From the NCBI GenBank assembly GCA_963576785.1, contig OY756139.1:2480001-2544000 (forward strand): a stretch of 64,000 nucleotides of DNA, written 5' to 3'. The notes below the pieces were generated by a model. That model was given only the letters and a program-made list of their open reading frames with translations, had not been told where the DNA came from and made no database searches. Both the position numbers and the translations under genes were made by a program. The DNA is from Chlorophyllum brunneum (taxonomy: Eukaryota; Basidiomycota; Agaricomycetes; Agaricales; Agaricaceae). Each line of letters begins with the position of its first letter. The first letter of the stretch is position 1. Below are positions 26,130 through 38,230 of the stretch, piece by piece.

Positions 26130-27137
26130 ATGACGTTCATCTACCCAACCCAGCCGCTCCAGTGTGCAGGGAAAGCACTCCTCGTAGTACGCAACCACAC
26201 ACGTCCCCGAACCGAACCTCTGACCCGTCCGAATCCAGCCCGTTGTTTCGACCGCCAATGTTTCTCAGCTCGCTGTCGATCTCGTCATAGCGACTCTTGC
26301 ACTAGAACGCGTCGCCATCATTGACCCAAGCTACTTCGTGCCCGTTGTGGGCGGTCGGGAGAATGGCAAACCTGGAATTACGACGGCCCTAGAACGTGTG
26401 TTCACCACAGCCTATTCAAATGAATCCTCATTGAAATTTCCAAGTCTATGGCAAACCCGGTGCCAATCTCCTCGTCTTACAGCAACGTTCTCCTGTTCTC
26501 AAGGTAATATATGTCACCTGCACCTATACTTTTCAAGAAACGGGCAGCTGATGGTTCTCAAAGTCCAGGAAGAAGGATTTCGTAGCAGCGTTACTCGATT
26601 TCATCAAAGATTCTAGATTTTCCTGCGTCTTGTTCCTCTCGGGAGTGGACGTTTTGAACAGGACAGACGCACAAATGCTGTAAGTTTCCATTATCATTTT
26701 CCCAGTCGTCGGCCCATCGTTTCCTCACTGGATGTAGTACACCAACATACCAAATTTTACCTCCAAATGGACCTTCCCTTGTCCAATCTCCACTAGCCAG
26801 CCTGTCATCTCTACCCATTCCCATCTACACATCACCAGTTCGTCAACACACCCAGCCACCCGAACAAGAAAACAAGGACGAAGGCGCTATCCCATTCATC
26901 CCAGGCGGGGGGCTTACTCGCCGTCTTCTCACGTCAATAACAGTAGACTGGCCAATCCCGGCCGCAGCACTCCTTCAATTTGTCATGGAAGGTGACAACC
27001 GTGCAGATGCAAACCTTTTGGCGGGCGCCATCGCCAGGGCTCTCAACTTGGACTCCCAAATTCAGGAATGGATTCAACCCAGCAGCTGGAAGGAGGGTCT
27101 CTTTGGCCCTCCACATGATCAAACATTGTACGGATAG
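26130..27137 (+). CDS. Proteasome assembly chaperone 2 (PAC2/ADD66-like)
   Basis: PAC2 pairs with PAC1 to scaffold the alpha ring of the 20S proteasome. The ATG at 26130 gives MTFIYPTQPLQCAGKALL; the first intron (26184-26238) joins it to PVVSTANVSQLAVDLVIATL, then ERVAIIDPSYFVPVVGGREN, YGKPGANLLVLQQRSPVLK, DFVAALLDFIKDSRFSCVLF, LSGVDVLNRTDAQM and, near the end, the family hallmark IPFIPGGGLTRRLLTSI and LLQFVMEGDNRADANLLAG. Stop is at 27135-27137 after LFGPPHDQTLYG. About four short introns. Several internal acceptors compete near 26580; only the one after CTCAAAG keeps frame with KDFVAALL. Length of roughly 280 residues is normal. It converges on RRP12, 85 bp from its stop. Confidence 0.88.
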
Positions 27138-27222
27138 GGGTACACGTCAAGAAATTTACAATTTGTTACACAAACTGCAGAATACAGATCGCATTGCTTC
27201 GTCTCGGTCTGATAGCAATTCA

Positions 27223-30200
27223 TTACCGCTTCGAAGCAATTCCAATCCGCTTGTTACCCTTCGCTCGCTTCGCAGCCTCCGACAAGGAAAGGTAAGCGTA
27301 TGGATCCATGCCCTGCTTCTTGACATCGCCTCCTGCTCTCTGTACGGAAACAAACCGGCAGAACAACGTTTGTCAAATACATTCCATTGACGACAGGCAC
27401 ATTCACACACCTTCGCCTTGAATTCTTGCCCTAGCCGTGGTTCATTCTTTTCCTTCTTCTTGCTCTTCTTTTTTCCTACACTAGTATTTTCACCATCTGC
27501 CATCTCGACGTCCCCATCGATTTCGTTATCCTCTCTTCTTCGCTTCCTTGTGTCTTTATTGAACTTGATTCGCCCGCCTGGCCCTCGAGTAAACCCATCA
27601 ACCGATGTCATACCCTCCTTGTATGCATTGCCAGCAACTTCTTCCTCTTCTTCTCCGTTGCCATCTTCAGCTTCGCCGTCCTTACCAGAATCGGCATCTT
27701 CAATGACCATTTTGCCCGTGTTCCCGTCGATTTTGAAATGAGCGGCATCTTGCCCCGGTTTACGTCGACGGGAAGATCTCGCATCTGACAGGATGGCGTT
27801 TGTGTACAAATTCATTCTAGTCGATCTCAAGGAAGACGTACTGGTAACGTGACCGGCAGCACCTTGAAGAAGGTCCATCGGCTCGTCGTCGTCTAATCTC
27901 AGGCGGGCGCCTTGTTCTGCGTTCTTTTTCTTTCCGGCCGTACTCGCTGGAGCATTGACGTCTTCGTTACTACTATCCTCCAGCTCGCTTTCACTGCCGT
28001 ACAGTACGTCTTCGAATGCATCACCAGCCGTTGGTTTATGAGCCGATAGCTGTGAAATTACACTTAACAAAAACAAAAAAAAGGCTAACGGCAAGAATAC
28101 TCTTACCTCATCCTCATCCTCCCTGGCGGCCCGCTTCCTCTTTGCTCTATCCTTTCTCTTCTTAATATTCAACAATACTTTACCCGCCTCATCATTCCCC
28201 ACAAAGGCATACACTTCTTCCCAACTGAATCTCCTCAACATTCTCTCGAAGATATGCCTTACTTTGACCTTGAAATGATTCTTGTGGTCATGCGACCACT
28301 TCAGCAAGGAGGGCACGAGTTCATCAAGATAAGGACGTAGGAGTTCGACGGGAAGACTGTGGACCGCGAGTTTGATAAACCCAAGTACGGATTTCACCAC
28401 TTCGCGGTTTGCAGAAGTCATGAAGACGAGGAGTGTTTGAAGGATCTCGGTGTGCATCTTCGGGGAAATCGAATCTGTAATTAGTGTGATGAGATAAAGA
28501 GTACGAGTACGATATATTGACCAGGTATACTACCTTTGAACTCAAAAACAAGACGTGAAACGGCAGTTACGGTGGCACTGATCATGTGCGGGCTTGCACC
28601 TGCCAAACCGCCAGCGATCATAGTCATGAATTCTTCAACACTCGCGGTTGCTTAGTAGACCACTAAGCAGGAGATCATCAAAAAAAGTGGAAGATGACAT
28701 ACCTTCTTCTTTGTTATCCTCGTCCATTCCATCGACCAATTCCCTCCTCACAACTCCTCCTGCGCTCATCCTCCGACCCATTACTAGAATAACTTCAAAC
28801 GCAGCTCCACGTGCCTTCTCCGAAGGCTCTTTTGTGCCGAGGACAGCTTCAGGTATGATGGAAGGAATTACGTGGAGAGCGGAGGACGGGAGATGAGGAA
28901 TGATAACAGACAAAAGGTTGAATCGATCCTGTGCGGCTGGTCAACAATACCCGACGCACAAAGGTTAAAAAGATGTACCCTCTTGGCAGCGGGGGTTAAC
29001 CCATCCAACAACTCATCCAACCTCTTCAAGACGGCTACGGCGTCCTCATCAACCTTTCCGCTTTCAAGAAGTTTGGTGAGAATTTTGTATCCGCGTTTTT
29101 GAGCTCCGTTGTCCTTCCCACTGAGAACCTCAGGTCTGAGGCAAGATTCAAATAGCACCTTTGCGTCTGCTCGAGAAAGGTAGGGGAGGAGGAGAATAAG
29201 AATATCTTGTGTCATAGCGGTGGCACTTCCAGCTTCGGAACTCGAGTTTGCGGTCGTGGGCGCATTTTGTGCACTGGAGAGGTTCGTCCGGAAGAGTTCA
29301 GCGACCTTTCTGTAAGCTCCCGTGATAACCTACGCGAAAGGCAACATGTAATCATCACAACCCAACATGAATGTGGCTTACTGATTCGTCAGCAATGGAC
29401 GCCCAAGTGCTTATTACGTCCCCGACCATGCCTTTGGACTCGCGATTGACACTACCAAAAACATTGAACAAAACGGCAAGCCAGCTCTCCGCTTGTGTTC
29501 CGAGGAAAGTAAGATTAGCTTTGGCCCCTTCGGGGGTTGTACTGGTGGGTAGCTTGTACAATTCATCGACTGGTATTTGGTGGGACTCGACAAGAACTTT
29601 CAGGGCTCTGAGGATGGCGGGACGGAGATCGCTCTGTGAGTAAAGTAACTGTGAGAGGAGTTGCGAGAAGGCAGGGTTCAATGCCTAGATTCGCGAGGTC
29701 AGATGTATGTTTGAACACAATATATAGGACAATGTATGCACCTCTTTCAGGTCAGAAGGGGCGTAGCAGTAACCAACCAGACCTGTCCAAACTTGACCAA
29801 CAAGCACACTCCAGACCTTGGCCTCTGACAGCCTGCCTTCGGATTCGCAACTCTGTTGTAGATCAAACATTCTCTCGCTGAGGGGGACGAAGTAAGAGAT
29901 GAAATGTCCAAAGGGCGAGGGATGTGGCTGAGCGAGAAGGGGAAGGAGAAATGCACGCGGTTCTCCACCAGACTTTCTGAGGGGCAGAATCAGCCTAGTG
30001 ATGCGTCTCCGATAAATATAATTACTTACCTTTGTTCTGGCTCAAGATTGAGAGGTAACACCCGAAGTAAAACCTCGGGGCCTAGAACTTGCATTGCGGT
30101 ACTGAGCGTAGAGTCTGCGGCCTCCTTGTACTCAAAGCCTTTCCGGGTGCGGAGGTCCCCAACTTGAACAATAAGGGAAAGTAGCAGCGTCTCCGCGGAA

Positions 30201-31525
30201 GTGGGCGACTTTCTTGACTTTCGGTATTTTAATTTCACCGTGAGTGCAGAGACGACGGCCAATAGTTCGGGCATTGAACGAGCATATGCAATATTTTCAA
30301 GGGCCTTGGTGATTTGAGAGATAATTTTGGGTACTGTCGATGATCCTCGAGGGTCGGCAACCGCAGTTAAGATGAGGGAAGGCGGGAAGCAATCGATGAG
30401 AATGCTGAGAGAGTGCGCAGTCGACTTGCGCGTTGCAGCATCGTTCGAGTCGAGGAAAGTCCACACGGCTTTCCAGACCCTGCTGAGCTCTTTGCTGCAA
30501 AGATCGGTATCAATTACCTTACATACCTGCATGGCATCACCCAGAACTTGAACCCATGCAGGTGAGATTGTGGAATCGGATTTAGCTGGTGGTGAGGAAA
30601 GGATGGTGTGCAGCAGCTCGGAGAGCTGGTCACCAGATTTGGCTACTTCCTCTTCATCGGGGAGAGTAAATAAATCAGATAATATGGAATATGATAGTTG
30701 AGTGAGGTAGGGGTTTCCAAGGCTAGGGAGACTGACGAGGCGTGCAGTGACATCAGGAAGGGCCTTTTGATGCAGTCAATACATGACTTTCTCGAATGAT
30801 GGTAGATCACGTACAGATGAAGGAAGATACGGGACAACAGGGCGAAGAAAGGCAAGGACATGGATGGCAGTTTCTGGACTTGGAACATATTGTTTCAACT
30901 TGCCTTTGGAAAATGGTTGCGGGGCTGACTCTGCCAGAGTAGAGTTGACCCATTCAGCTGTCCTCTCAGCATATGGATGGCGGATAAGTGGGTTCGGTGG
31001 GTTGCACAGGGTGCCCTTGACTACGTCTGCCGCCTTTTTGCGAACCTTTGGTCGTGGATCAAGACAGAGATTCAAGATGGAAGCAAAGGTCTGACGAATT
31101 CCTAGCGTGTCGAGTTGTGATCGGTCTAGTGACTGGAGTACGACATGGTACAAAGACAGTTGGGAGCGTAATGGAGGCGCATGGGGTGTCAGGAGTGGAA
31201 ACAGTGGCGCGGTGAGGCTTAGCAGGGTGCTCAGATGAGTACGAATGATTGGTTTTGAAACGAATGGTGCAATGAGAGCAAGGAGATACAGTTCTGCGGG
31301 TAGAACAGTTCCGTCGTCCAGACTTGTGTCCTTGCGTTGCAGGGTGCCATCAAGCGTGGTCAACAGTGCGGCGAAGTAAGCCGTGGGTGATGGTTCTGTG
31401 TTCTGCTCCTTGAGAGTTGACTCTATCGCTATGAGCAACGTCGCCGGTGTCTTCTGATGTGGCAGAGATGAGGACGTATGAGGCCGAATTTTTGCGAGGG
31501 CGTCCTCCATCGCTTGTTCTGCCAT
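27223..31525 (-). CDS. RRP12: Ribosomal RNA processing protein 12 (RRP12, NUC173 domain)
   Basis: A large nucleolar HEAT-repeat protein needed for export and maturation of pre-40S and pre-60S ribosomes. The start is the ATG at 31525 (MAEQAMEDALAKIRPHTSSS). The N-terminal HEAT region has TPTAYFAALLTTLDGT-like text (here SPTAYFAALLTTLDGTLQRK), LCLDPRPKVRKKAADVVKGT and SPETAIHVLAFLRPVVPYLP. The middle, about 30500-28500, is a run of helical repeats including CLRPEVLSGKDNGAQKRGYK and ILTKLLESGKVDEDAV, which is the NUC173-like block. The C-terminus is acidic and lysine-rich with AGDAFEDVLYGSESELEDSS, KRKRAAREDEDE and the basic end KRAKGNKRIGIASKR (stop 27223). About ten short introns. One of them, 28106-28050, is a stop-free multiple of three. 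The GPAT gene diverges 159 bp upstream. Confidence 0.88.
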
Positions 31526-31684
31526 CTTGGAATCTGTATTCCTGATGAGACTAAATTTGTGCTTAGTCAGCACGATTGCAGCCTTCTATTCTTGGCTGAC
31601 CTCCGTCATCCGTCTTCGCTCGGCGTCTGGGACCACACCCCAGCCAGACTAGGTACTGTCGTCTGGTACTCTTCACGGACCAAG
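31526..31684. promoter_or_regulatory. Short divergent promoter, RRP12 and acyltransferase
   Basis: 159 bp separate the two start codons. It must hold both promoters and 5' UTRs. I see no TATA box or clear factor site. Confidence 0.4.
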
Positions 31685-33723
31685 ATGGTGCGCACAGGTT
31701 CAGAGACACCGTGGTCCTTTGTTCTCGTCAGGTAGTTCTCTCCACTTCCTGGGGCAGTTACTTGCCTGATCCACGCTCAATAGGCTCCTATTTCGCTTTG
31801 TCCTCAAGATCTTCTATGGTTCAATTGTTGTCGAGAATGCTCATTTTGTGCCCAAGACGGGACATCCTTGGTGAGGACGGCTGCCTTCTTCGGCAAAGCT
31901 GTCTGACCCTCACGTTCAAATAGCATAGTGTGCCCCAACCACGGCAACTGCCTCACAGATGCTCTGTTCGTCGCTTCATCCATTCCGTATCGACATCCCT
32001 GACTCTTTCCTGCAGGGTTCTTGCTACGTCAATACCGACACAGGTAGGCAGCTTTGTCGACCTCCCTCACTCCTGCTAAGATTTTCAGCGTCGGAATATG
32101 TTGCGCCTCACTGCCAAAGCTACTCAATTCGGACATAAGACCTTCACGAGCTGGCTGATTGAGTCAGCGGGGACGGTGCCTATCAAAAGAAGGAAGGATT
32201 ATGCACGGGAGGAAGATGCCGATAATACGGAAGCAATGTCGAAACTCATGGAGGTATGTGCGATGGCGCGTGGACAGCGGCGTAATCTCATAATGAAACC
32301 TCTCCAGGCTCTCGAACTGGGCGATGCTATCTGTTTATTCCCAGAGGGGATGAGCCGCTATCACCCTACTATCGCGCCTCTCAAAACCGGTGTTGCCCGC
32401 ATTGTTTCTGATGTACTTATACGAAATCGCGATGACCCCAATTTCGAAATAAGCGTGTTGACCTGCTCAGTTACTTACATGTGAGAACCATGCCATGCTT
32501 ATGCTCCAGTGACTCATTGTATCTTAGGCATAGGCAACACTTCCGCTCCGACGTTCTAGTAACGTTCCATGAACCGATAACTTTTACTCCAAAGGTGGGC
32601 GTTCACCTTATGTAAAGGGACAGACCAAATCGGTGACCCTTGACCCACGACCGTCAACAGGACAATCCCGAACTCCTGGCCCCCGTAGACTTTCAGAGTA
32701 TTCGTGACCTCACGAGTCAATTTCACCAGAAGATCGCATCTGGTACTTGGGACGCTCCTTCCTGGGATCTAATACGTACGGCGAAACTGGCCGCAAGGGT
32801 GTATGCTCCACTGGGAACATCCATGGCACTCGGGGACTACGTCCGCCTCAGTATAGCATTTCTCGATACCTTTAAGACCGCAGATGCCGACGCCAACAAA
32901 GACCCCCGTGGTACAACAGCCACCGATCAAGCCGAATTTTCGGTGTCAGAAGTCAAGCAATTGCGCAGTGATCTGAAGGTCAGTTAAGGAAGTACCCCTT
33001 CATTAGTCTAGTCTGAGAACCCAAGAACGCTTATAGGTCTACCAAGACCAACTTGCGGAATGGGGAATCAAGGATGACCGTATCAGGCGACCACTTGCTC
33101 GACATACTATCATTCTTCGTCTATTTATCCGATTGATCTGGGCAACCTGCCTTTTTACGCTCTCTCTACCTGGTCTACTGCTATGGCTCCCTATATTTAC
33201 GGCCACGTTCTACGCGGTGCGCAATCACAAGAAGACAGGTCCAGTCTTCGACACCTGGGACGAAATCGCCCAATACAAACTTACCTACGGTCTCTTCTCT
33301 GGGATCATTGTTTGGGCACTGGCTGTCATATTAACTTGGCCTATCGCATCGTTTACGGTTTTTCTTATTCCTTCACTGATGTGGATGACACTTCGGTGGT
33401 TCGAAGATGCCGTGTCAGCATTCCGTGCATTCACGGCTCTTTTTCGCCTATTACGCGTTGGGAAGCCACAACTGAAGGCGATGCGCGAGAAACGAGATGA
33501 TTTACATAGTCGGATTATGAACCTCGCGGTTAACACGCTTGGGTTATCCGACAGCCCAGAAAGCTACTTTAGTGCAGTGGGAGGACGGCAGAAGGGTCGC
33601 ATCCAGGGAAGGTGGGACAGCAGTGCGAGGTATTTCTCAATAAAGCGGAGAAGAAAGAGGGATTGGAATGAGACTTTACGCCTATACGACAAGGTGGATT
33701 ACCCAGACGACGATTCTTTCTAA
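31685..33723 (+). CDS. Glycerol-3-phosphate/dihydroxyacetone-phosphate acyltransferase (SCT1/GPT2 type)
   Basis: An ER enzyme of the PlsC superfamily that performs the first acylation of phospholipid and triacylglycerol synthesis. The start is the ATG at 31685 (MVRTGSETPWSFVLVR). After short exons giving LLFRFVLKIFYGSIVVENAH, motif I reads VPNHGNCLTDALFV, with the H-x5-D spacing of SCT1/GPT2 rather than H-x4-D. Then FTSWLIESAGTVPIKRRKDY, motif III in ICLFPEGMSRYHPTIAPLKT, and VLVTFHEPITFTPK. A long soluble linker follows (RTAKLAARVYAPLGTSMALG). Two hydrophobic blocks near the C-terminus, TCLFTLSLPGLLLWLPIFTA and SGIIVWALAVILTWPIASFT, then a basic tail, FSIKRRRKRDWNETLRLYDK, ending at 33723. 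Exon boundaries between 31750 and 32100 are partly uncertain because exons are very small. Complements the PDAT gene in the same window. Confidence 0.85.
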
Positions 33724-34214
33724 GTTAGATCTTGGGAATTGACATTTGCCCTTTAGAGATAGTTTTATTGATACCTGTGCTGATTTATTTAGGATGAAGG
33801 AGCTGTGGCTACTCGTAGGACGATATATATGGCGTCTTTTGGTGCTGCATGGGAAGGTCCCAATACGCTTGTGTCTGGATAACTGGGCAGGCTTAAGCCT
33901 TCGATTACCATCGGAGTCACGCCTTGAAGCTTGAAGACTGATGCATAGCCGCGGGACGTGACAGAGAACTGAGCCGGCTCGTCAAACGACAGGTGGGGAA
34001 AATGGAGATTGCACAGGTGGTGGTATTATGGGTACGGCGGACACGATGGTAGGATGCAACTATTCTGACCGACTTTGCCGATGGCTCAGCGGAGGCTCAG
34101 AGCGGGATCATCTGGGGCGGCCATTAAATGTCTCAAGAGTACCCGGAGAGCATGGGATAAGCGAGAACTTCGAAGTCGATCCTTGACGTTGCCTGGCGAG
34201 TAAAGGAAATGGAT

Positions 34215-35133
34215 TTAATTTACCTTCAGGGTGTCTTGGTCATCATTAAATGCCACTCCAATCACACCGCCATTCACCTCGACATTAAGGCGCGACCCTC
34301 CCATAGAACTTGCGTGTGGCACGGCTTTCTGACGAGCCTTCAAGCACGTCTCAGAGGTTCGTTGTTGATGGGACCGACGCGCTGAACTGCAGGTTGTCAC
34401 ACCCAACCACACTGAACCCCCTCTGGCCTGGCATCGTGATTCAGAACCATGACCATAGGATCCACATCTCTTGTAGCCTGGAGGCTAACCCAGGACTTGT
34501 TGGATGATATCAGTGTTATGGAACCCAGATCAAACACCCAGGTTGAGACGACGTTGATATCGGGCGAGGTATGGGTTGCAGAATAGGTGGGCGCATTGTC
34601 GCCCAAGCAGATGGAACCACCTCTGTGGAGCAATCGCACAGTTGCTGGAACAGTAAACGTTTGAACGGCCAAGTGAGCTGGAAGAACGGCCGGTTCTTTC
34701 AGTCTTGCAAAAAGTTTTCCCTCTCCAACCGAACCAAGCCAAGGCTTCCGAAAGCGGAGAAGCCATGAGGTTTGAAAGGAGTTACTGTAAATTCCAGGAC
34801 CCTGCCATCTATAGAACCTCTGGCGGGTACAGGTCATATTCTGGGTATTACTTCGGTCTGGGATGAGGAGTAGGTCGCTTCGATAGTAGCACTCTTGGCA
34901 CTAGCAGTCACGGTAGGGACAACAGGGAAGTCTAAGGCTTTTTTGGGCGTGGATGTATCGCTGTGAAGGATGACCAACGCTCACGATGGGGGAGTTCGTT
35001 AGTGGCTTATCCGGAATACTTTTGCCCTTCCCTTTCCTGATTGAGGCCTTCTTCAACCGAGGTAGACCCAGAAGAGTGCTAGGAGGCTGTTCAAGGTAGC
35101 GGAGGCAATAACAAGCCCCGTGGTGCCAAACAT
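34215..35133 (-). CDS. Hypothetical membrane-anchored protein, exon chain unresolved
   Basis: I do not recognise the family. The C-terminal part is convincing: a long exon (about 34790-34405) reads WLLRFRKPWLGSVGEGKLFA, LAVQTFTVPATVRLLHRGGS, ICLGDNAPTYSATHTSPDIN and VVSTWVFDLGS, then a 26-nt intron and RLNVEVNGGVIGVAFNDDQD to a stop at 34215. Upstream, an ATG at 35133 begins a hydrophobic segment MFGTTGLVIASATLNSLLAL, a likely signal anchor, and another stretch (about 34940-34850) reads SDTSTPKKALDFPVVPTVTA, a plausible Ser/Thr linker. I could not join these three in one frame with good splice sites, so the gene may be misread by me, mis-sequenced or decaying. Nothing else is seen between 33724 and 34214, nor from 35134 to 36078. 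Confidence 0.45.
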
Positions 35134-36078
35134 CGCGGCACAGCTAAATAGCTATCGAAGTACTAGTTTTTCCTGGGCAAGAGGGTGTCAAATGGAGACA
35201 ATACCACGAGTCCATACCCGGTAAGACGAGGGTGGAGAAGAGGATCAGAGCATGTACAAAGATAAAGGAATAGGAGCAAGAAACGTAGACAGAGTCCGGA
35301 TAGGACTGGACCGCCAGGCATTGGGTTACGCAGTGTTTGCAGGGGCTCGAAAGTATCAGCAAAACTCTCGACGAAGTCCGACCTATCGCAATCTCTCCCT
35401 CGAACCTGGGCCCCGGACCACACACAACTTGAGGGCATCTCAGCCAAAAATAATGAATGGCCCGATAATTGGTATAAAGGAATCCCCGTCCGGATGATGG
35501 CTGGGATTTGAAAGTTGAGTATTAAAGGAAAATCCCGATTAGGAATCACGGTGGCCTTTTGAAATGAATTAAGTTCTTCGACACCCCCAGAACACAACTG
35601 ATGCCAGAGAACAAATTCAAGTGCAGCCACTGTCTATATACGGACGGACTCTGGTATTTTCTCTAGAATGAGTATTATTCTATCGGCGCTCGCCACTGCA
35701 TACTCGGTGAGCTAAAAATAGCGGATCATGTGTGGCTTCGTTGAGCAGGATGCAACGCGGTATTCATAGGTGCTCATTATACGTCTGAATGACAAGCACT
35801 GATATTTGTATGTGAACTTGATTTCTCACCAGCCCCGCCGAGTGCGTCAAACTCTCGACCACAACTCAAAACTTACTCAATCCTCAACGGGACCCTGCCC
35901 ATCAACAAAAACCTTTACTTGATTGTTCATGGCTGTTCCTTGTTCGAAACAATTTATGGCGACGAATTGTGCTGCACTGATGCAGGGTCACACAGGGATC
36001 GCAGCCACGAGTGTGTAAAGTATTCAGCTGCCTGGTGACCGATCCTCGAGTAAACCTTCACTCAGCCTCGTGTTCGTG

Positions 36079-36085
36079 TATATAA
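36079..36085 (+). promoter_or_regulatory. TATA box of the AA9 gene
   Basis: TATATAA lies 76 bp upstream of the ATG, followed by a CT-rich stretch (CCTCATCTTTTCTTTCTTCAA) of the kind that often precedes transcription starts in highly expressed fungal genes. This fits an inducible secreted enzyme. Confidence 0.55.
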
Positions 36086-36160
36086 CCTCTTTTTGCTGTT
36101 CCCAAGCCTCATCTTTTCTTTCTTCAACTCCTGAGAACCCCTTTCTCTATCCGACTTGCA

Positions 36161-37514
36161 ATGGCTTTTCTTTTATTATCCGCTGCCGCTGCCTTCTTTC
36201 TCCTTTCTAATATACAAGGTGTGGCTGGCCACGGCTTTGTCCACTCAGTGAACATCGGGGGCCAGGAGTTACCGGGATGGAATCCTTTCGTCGACCCGTG
36301 GGTTTCTGGTGGTCTGATATCCCAAGAGTTAACGTCGTTCATCCGCTTTCTGACAGATATCAAAATCCTCCACCAGCACGTGTGATTCGGAAAATCAAAG
36401 ATGACGGTCCTGGTGTGTATCCGGATACTACCATTTATGGGGTCGTATAAACTAAAATAACGGCACGAATAGTCCCAGGAACAAGTAGTGATATGAACTG
36501 TAACATCGGAGGAGACTCCGGGACATCCGTAGTTGCGGACGTTGCTGCTGGCTCTCAGGTAATCTTCGAATGGGACTATGTGCGTACACCAACGTCTCCT
36601 TCGTATTCCGCGTAGCTTACAGTCTTCGTGCTCATAGTGGCCCGCGGGTGAGCTTACTAGTCGCCATCCGCTTTTCATGTGATCTCATCTGGTATCACTT
36701 AAGATCATCAAGGTCCTGTGTCAACGTACATGGCTTCATGTGATGGCGATTGTGCCAGCTTCTCGGCAAGCAGCGCGAAATGGTTCAAGGTCGACGCTGG
36801 CGGTTACAATCCGAATACCAAACAATGGGCTGCTGACAAGCTCAGAGCTAGTTGGGTGTTCCATTCTTTGATCCAGGGTCCCTTATGACCGGATATTTCC
36901 AGACGGTAACACATGGACCTCTATAATTCCAGCACAACTGAAGGCTGGTCAGTATGTGAGTGGAGTTCAATTACGTGAAGTATGGGACACTCCTCATAGT
37001 CCCCCAGCTGATGCGACACGAGATGTGCGTGTTATATCTGAGTTCACTTCCTTCCCTTTACGCCTAAATTCTAGCGTTGCCCTTCACTCTCTACCGCCCC
37101 AGTTTTATCCTAGTTGCACGTATGTCACCCCATTATATCCTAATGCTCTGTTCTGATGGCGTACATAGTCAAGTCCGGGTGACCGGAAGTGGAACAGGAA
37201 CTCCTTCTGGTAGCGATCTCGTCTCTATTCAGGATATCTATCGCGACGTGAAATGGCCCTTTATCTACGGAGATTTTGGCACTTTCACTATCCCCGGTCC
37301 TCCGCCTGTTACTTTCGGTGACAGCCCTGGGGCATCCGCAACTCCACAACCCTCCACTTCATCTTCCTCTTCTGGCCCCATGATGACAAGTACGGAAGGA
37401 CAACAACCCGAAAGCACGTCAACAATGGCTCCTCTCCCTGCTGTTACTGGTCATTGTCGTCTCAAGTCGTCGCGAAGACTTGTCAGAAGACATCTCGTCA
37501 GGAGCGCCCATTAG
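36161..37514 (+). CDS. AA9 lytic polysaccharide monooxygenase (former GH61)
   Basis: A secreted copper enzyme that oxidatively cleaves cellulose or related glucans. A 23-residue signal peptide (MAFLLLSAAAAFFLLSNIQG VAG) precedes His24, which becomes the N-terminal copper-binding His. Spliced blocks: HGFVHSVNIGG; DPYQNPPPARVIRKIKDDGP; DMNCNIGGDSGTSVVADVAA; VIFEWDY; WPADHQGPVSTYMASCDGDC with the second copper His region; KWFKVDAGGYNP; AGQYLMRHEIVALHS; and QFYPSC, with the axial Tyr. The exon-intron pattern of about eight exons restores every block. After the catalytic domain there is a Ser/Thr/Pro-rich stretch (TPQPSTSSSSSGPMMTSTEG) and a basic end (CRLKSSRRLVRRHLVRSAH), with no CBM1 cellulose-binding module. 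The C1/C4 regioselectivity cannot be told from sequence alone. Oxidative lignocellulose decay fits the mushroom assignment. Confidence 0.93.
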
Positions 37515-38230
37515 GTATGCGCCCTGTTCCTCGTGACAACGGACTACTGACATTCTAGTGGAGACGGAGTCTTTAGACATTCTTCGAGCTGGTCTCTCGT
37601 TTCTCAGAAGTTAATATGAGCACTGACAGTAAAGCTATTATTATACTGTCGATCTAACTCCCCTCCTGAGCAGAGCTCAGAGATGCTACTGCATGATGTT
37701 GAATGGTACTAATTATGGTCGAAGACCTGTATCTATACGGGTATATGTGGGATATGTATATGTTGTAGTATACCAATCAGGGGACTGACACTGCTCTCAA
37801 GTCATTGGCCAGAAGTAGATCTTACTGTTACGTGAGTGGTGGGAAAACCTCATAGATGGTGTCAATTTCAACGATTAAATTTTGGGCTGAAGGTTCAATA
37901 GATCTTCCTCAAGATCTAGCAAGCGCGAGGGGGGATCGTCAGGGACACCGTATTCAAACAACATCAAGTGTAACAGGACCCTCTTAAACGGCATAAATTA
38001 ATAGATACATGGAAAACAAGACAATAGTAAATCATCTGGCTAGATAGAAACAGAGTGGAAAATAAAATCATGCGATCGGAAGCCTAGCTGCTGGGAATTA
38101 ATGAAATAATGATTGATTAACGGATGCTAAGTTAAAACGGTCTACCGTGATAAGAAGCAAGATAGGGAAGCTAAAGAACGGGTGTAGCCATGTCAGTTTG
38201 TGGGAGTCTATGGTGGAATAGTGGCTTCTC
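37515..38230. other. Intergenic, convergent 3' regions
   Basis: AT-rich spacer between the convergent AA9 and homeobox genes. It should hold both 3' UTRs. I see no coding exon or repeat. Confidence 0.5.

Noticed and set aside
33746..33934. A 62-codon plus-strand frame after the acyltransferase
   Set aside because: It starts a few bases after a solid stop codon, has no family likeness and is too short to support.
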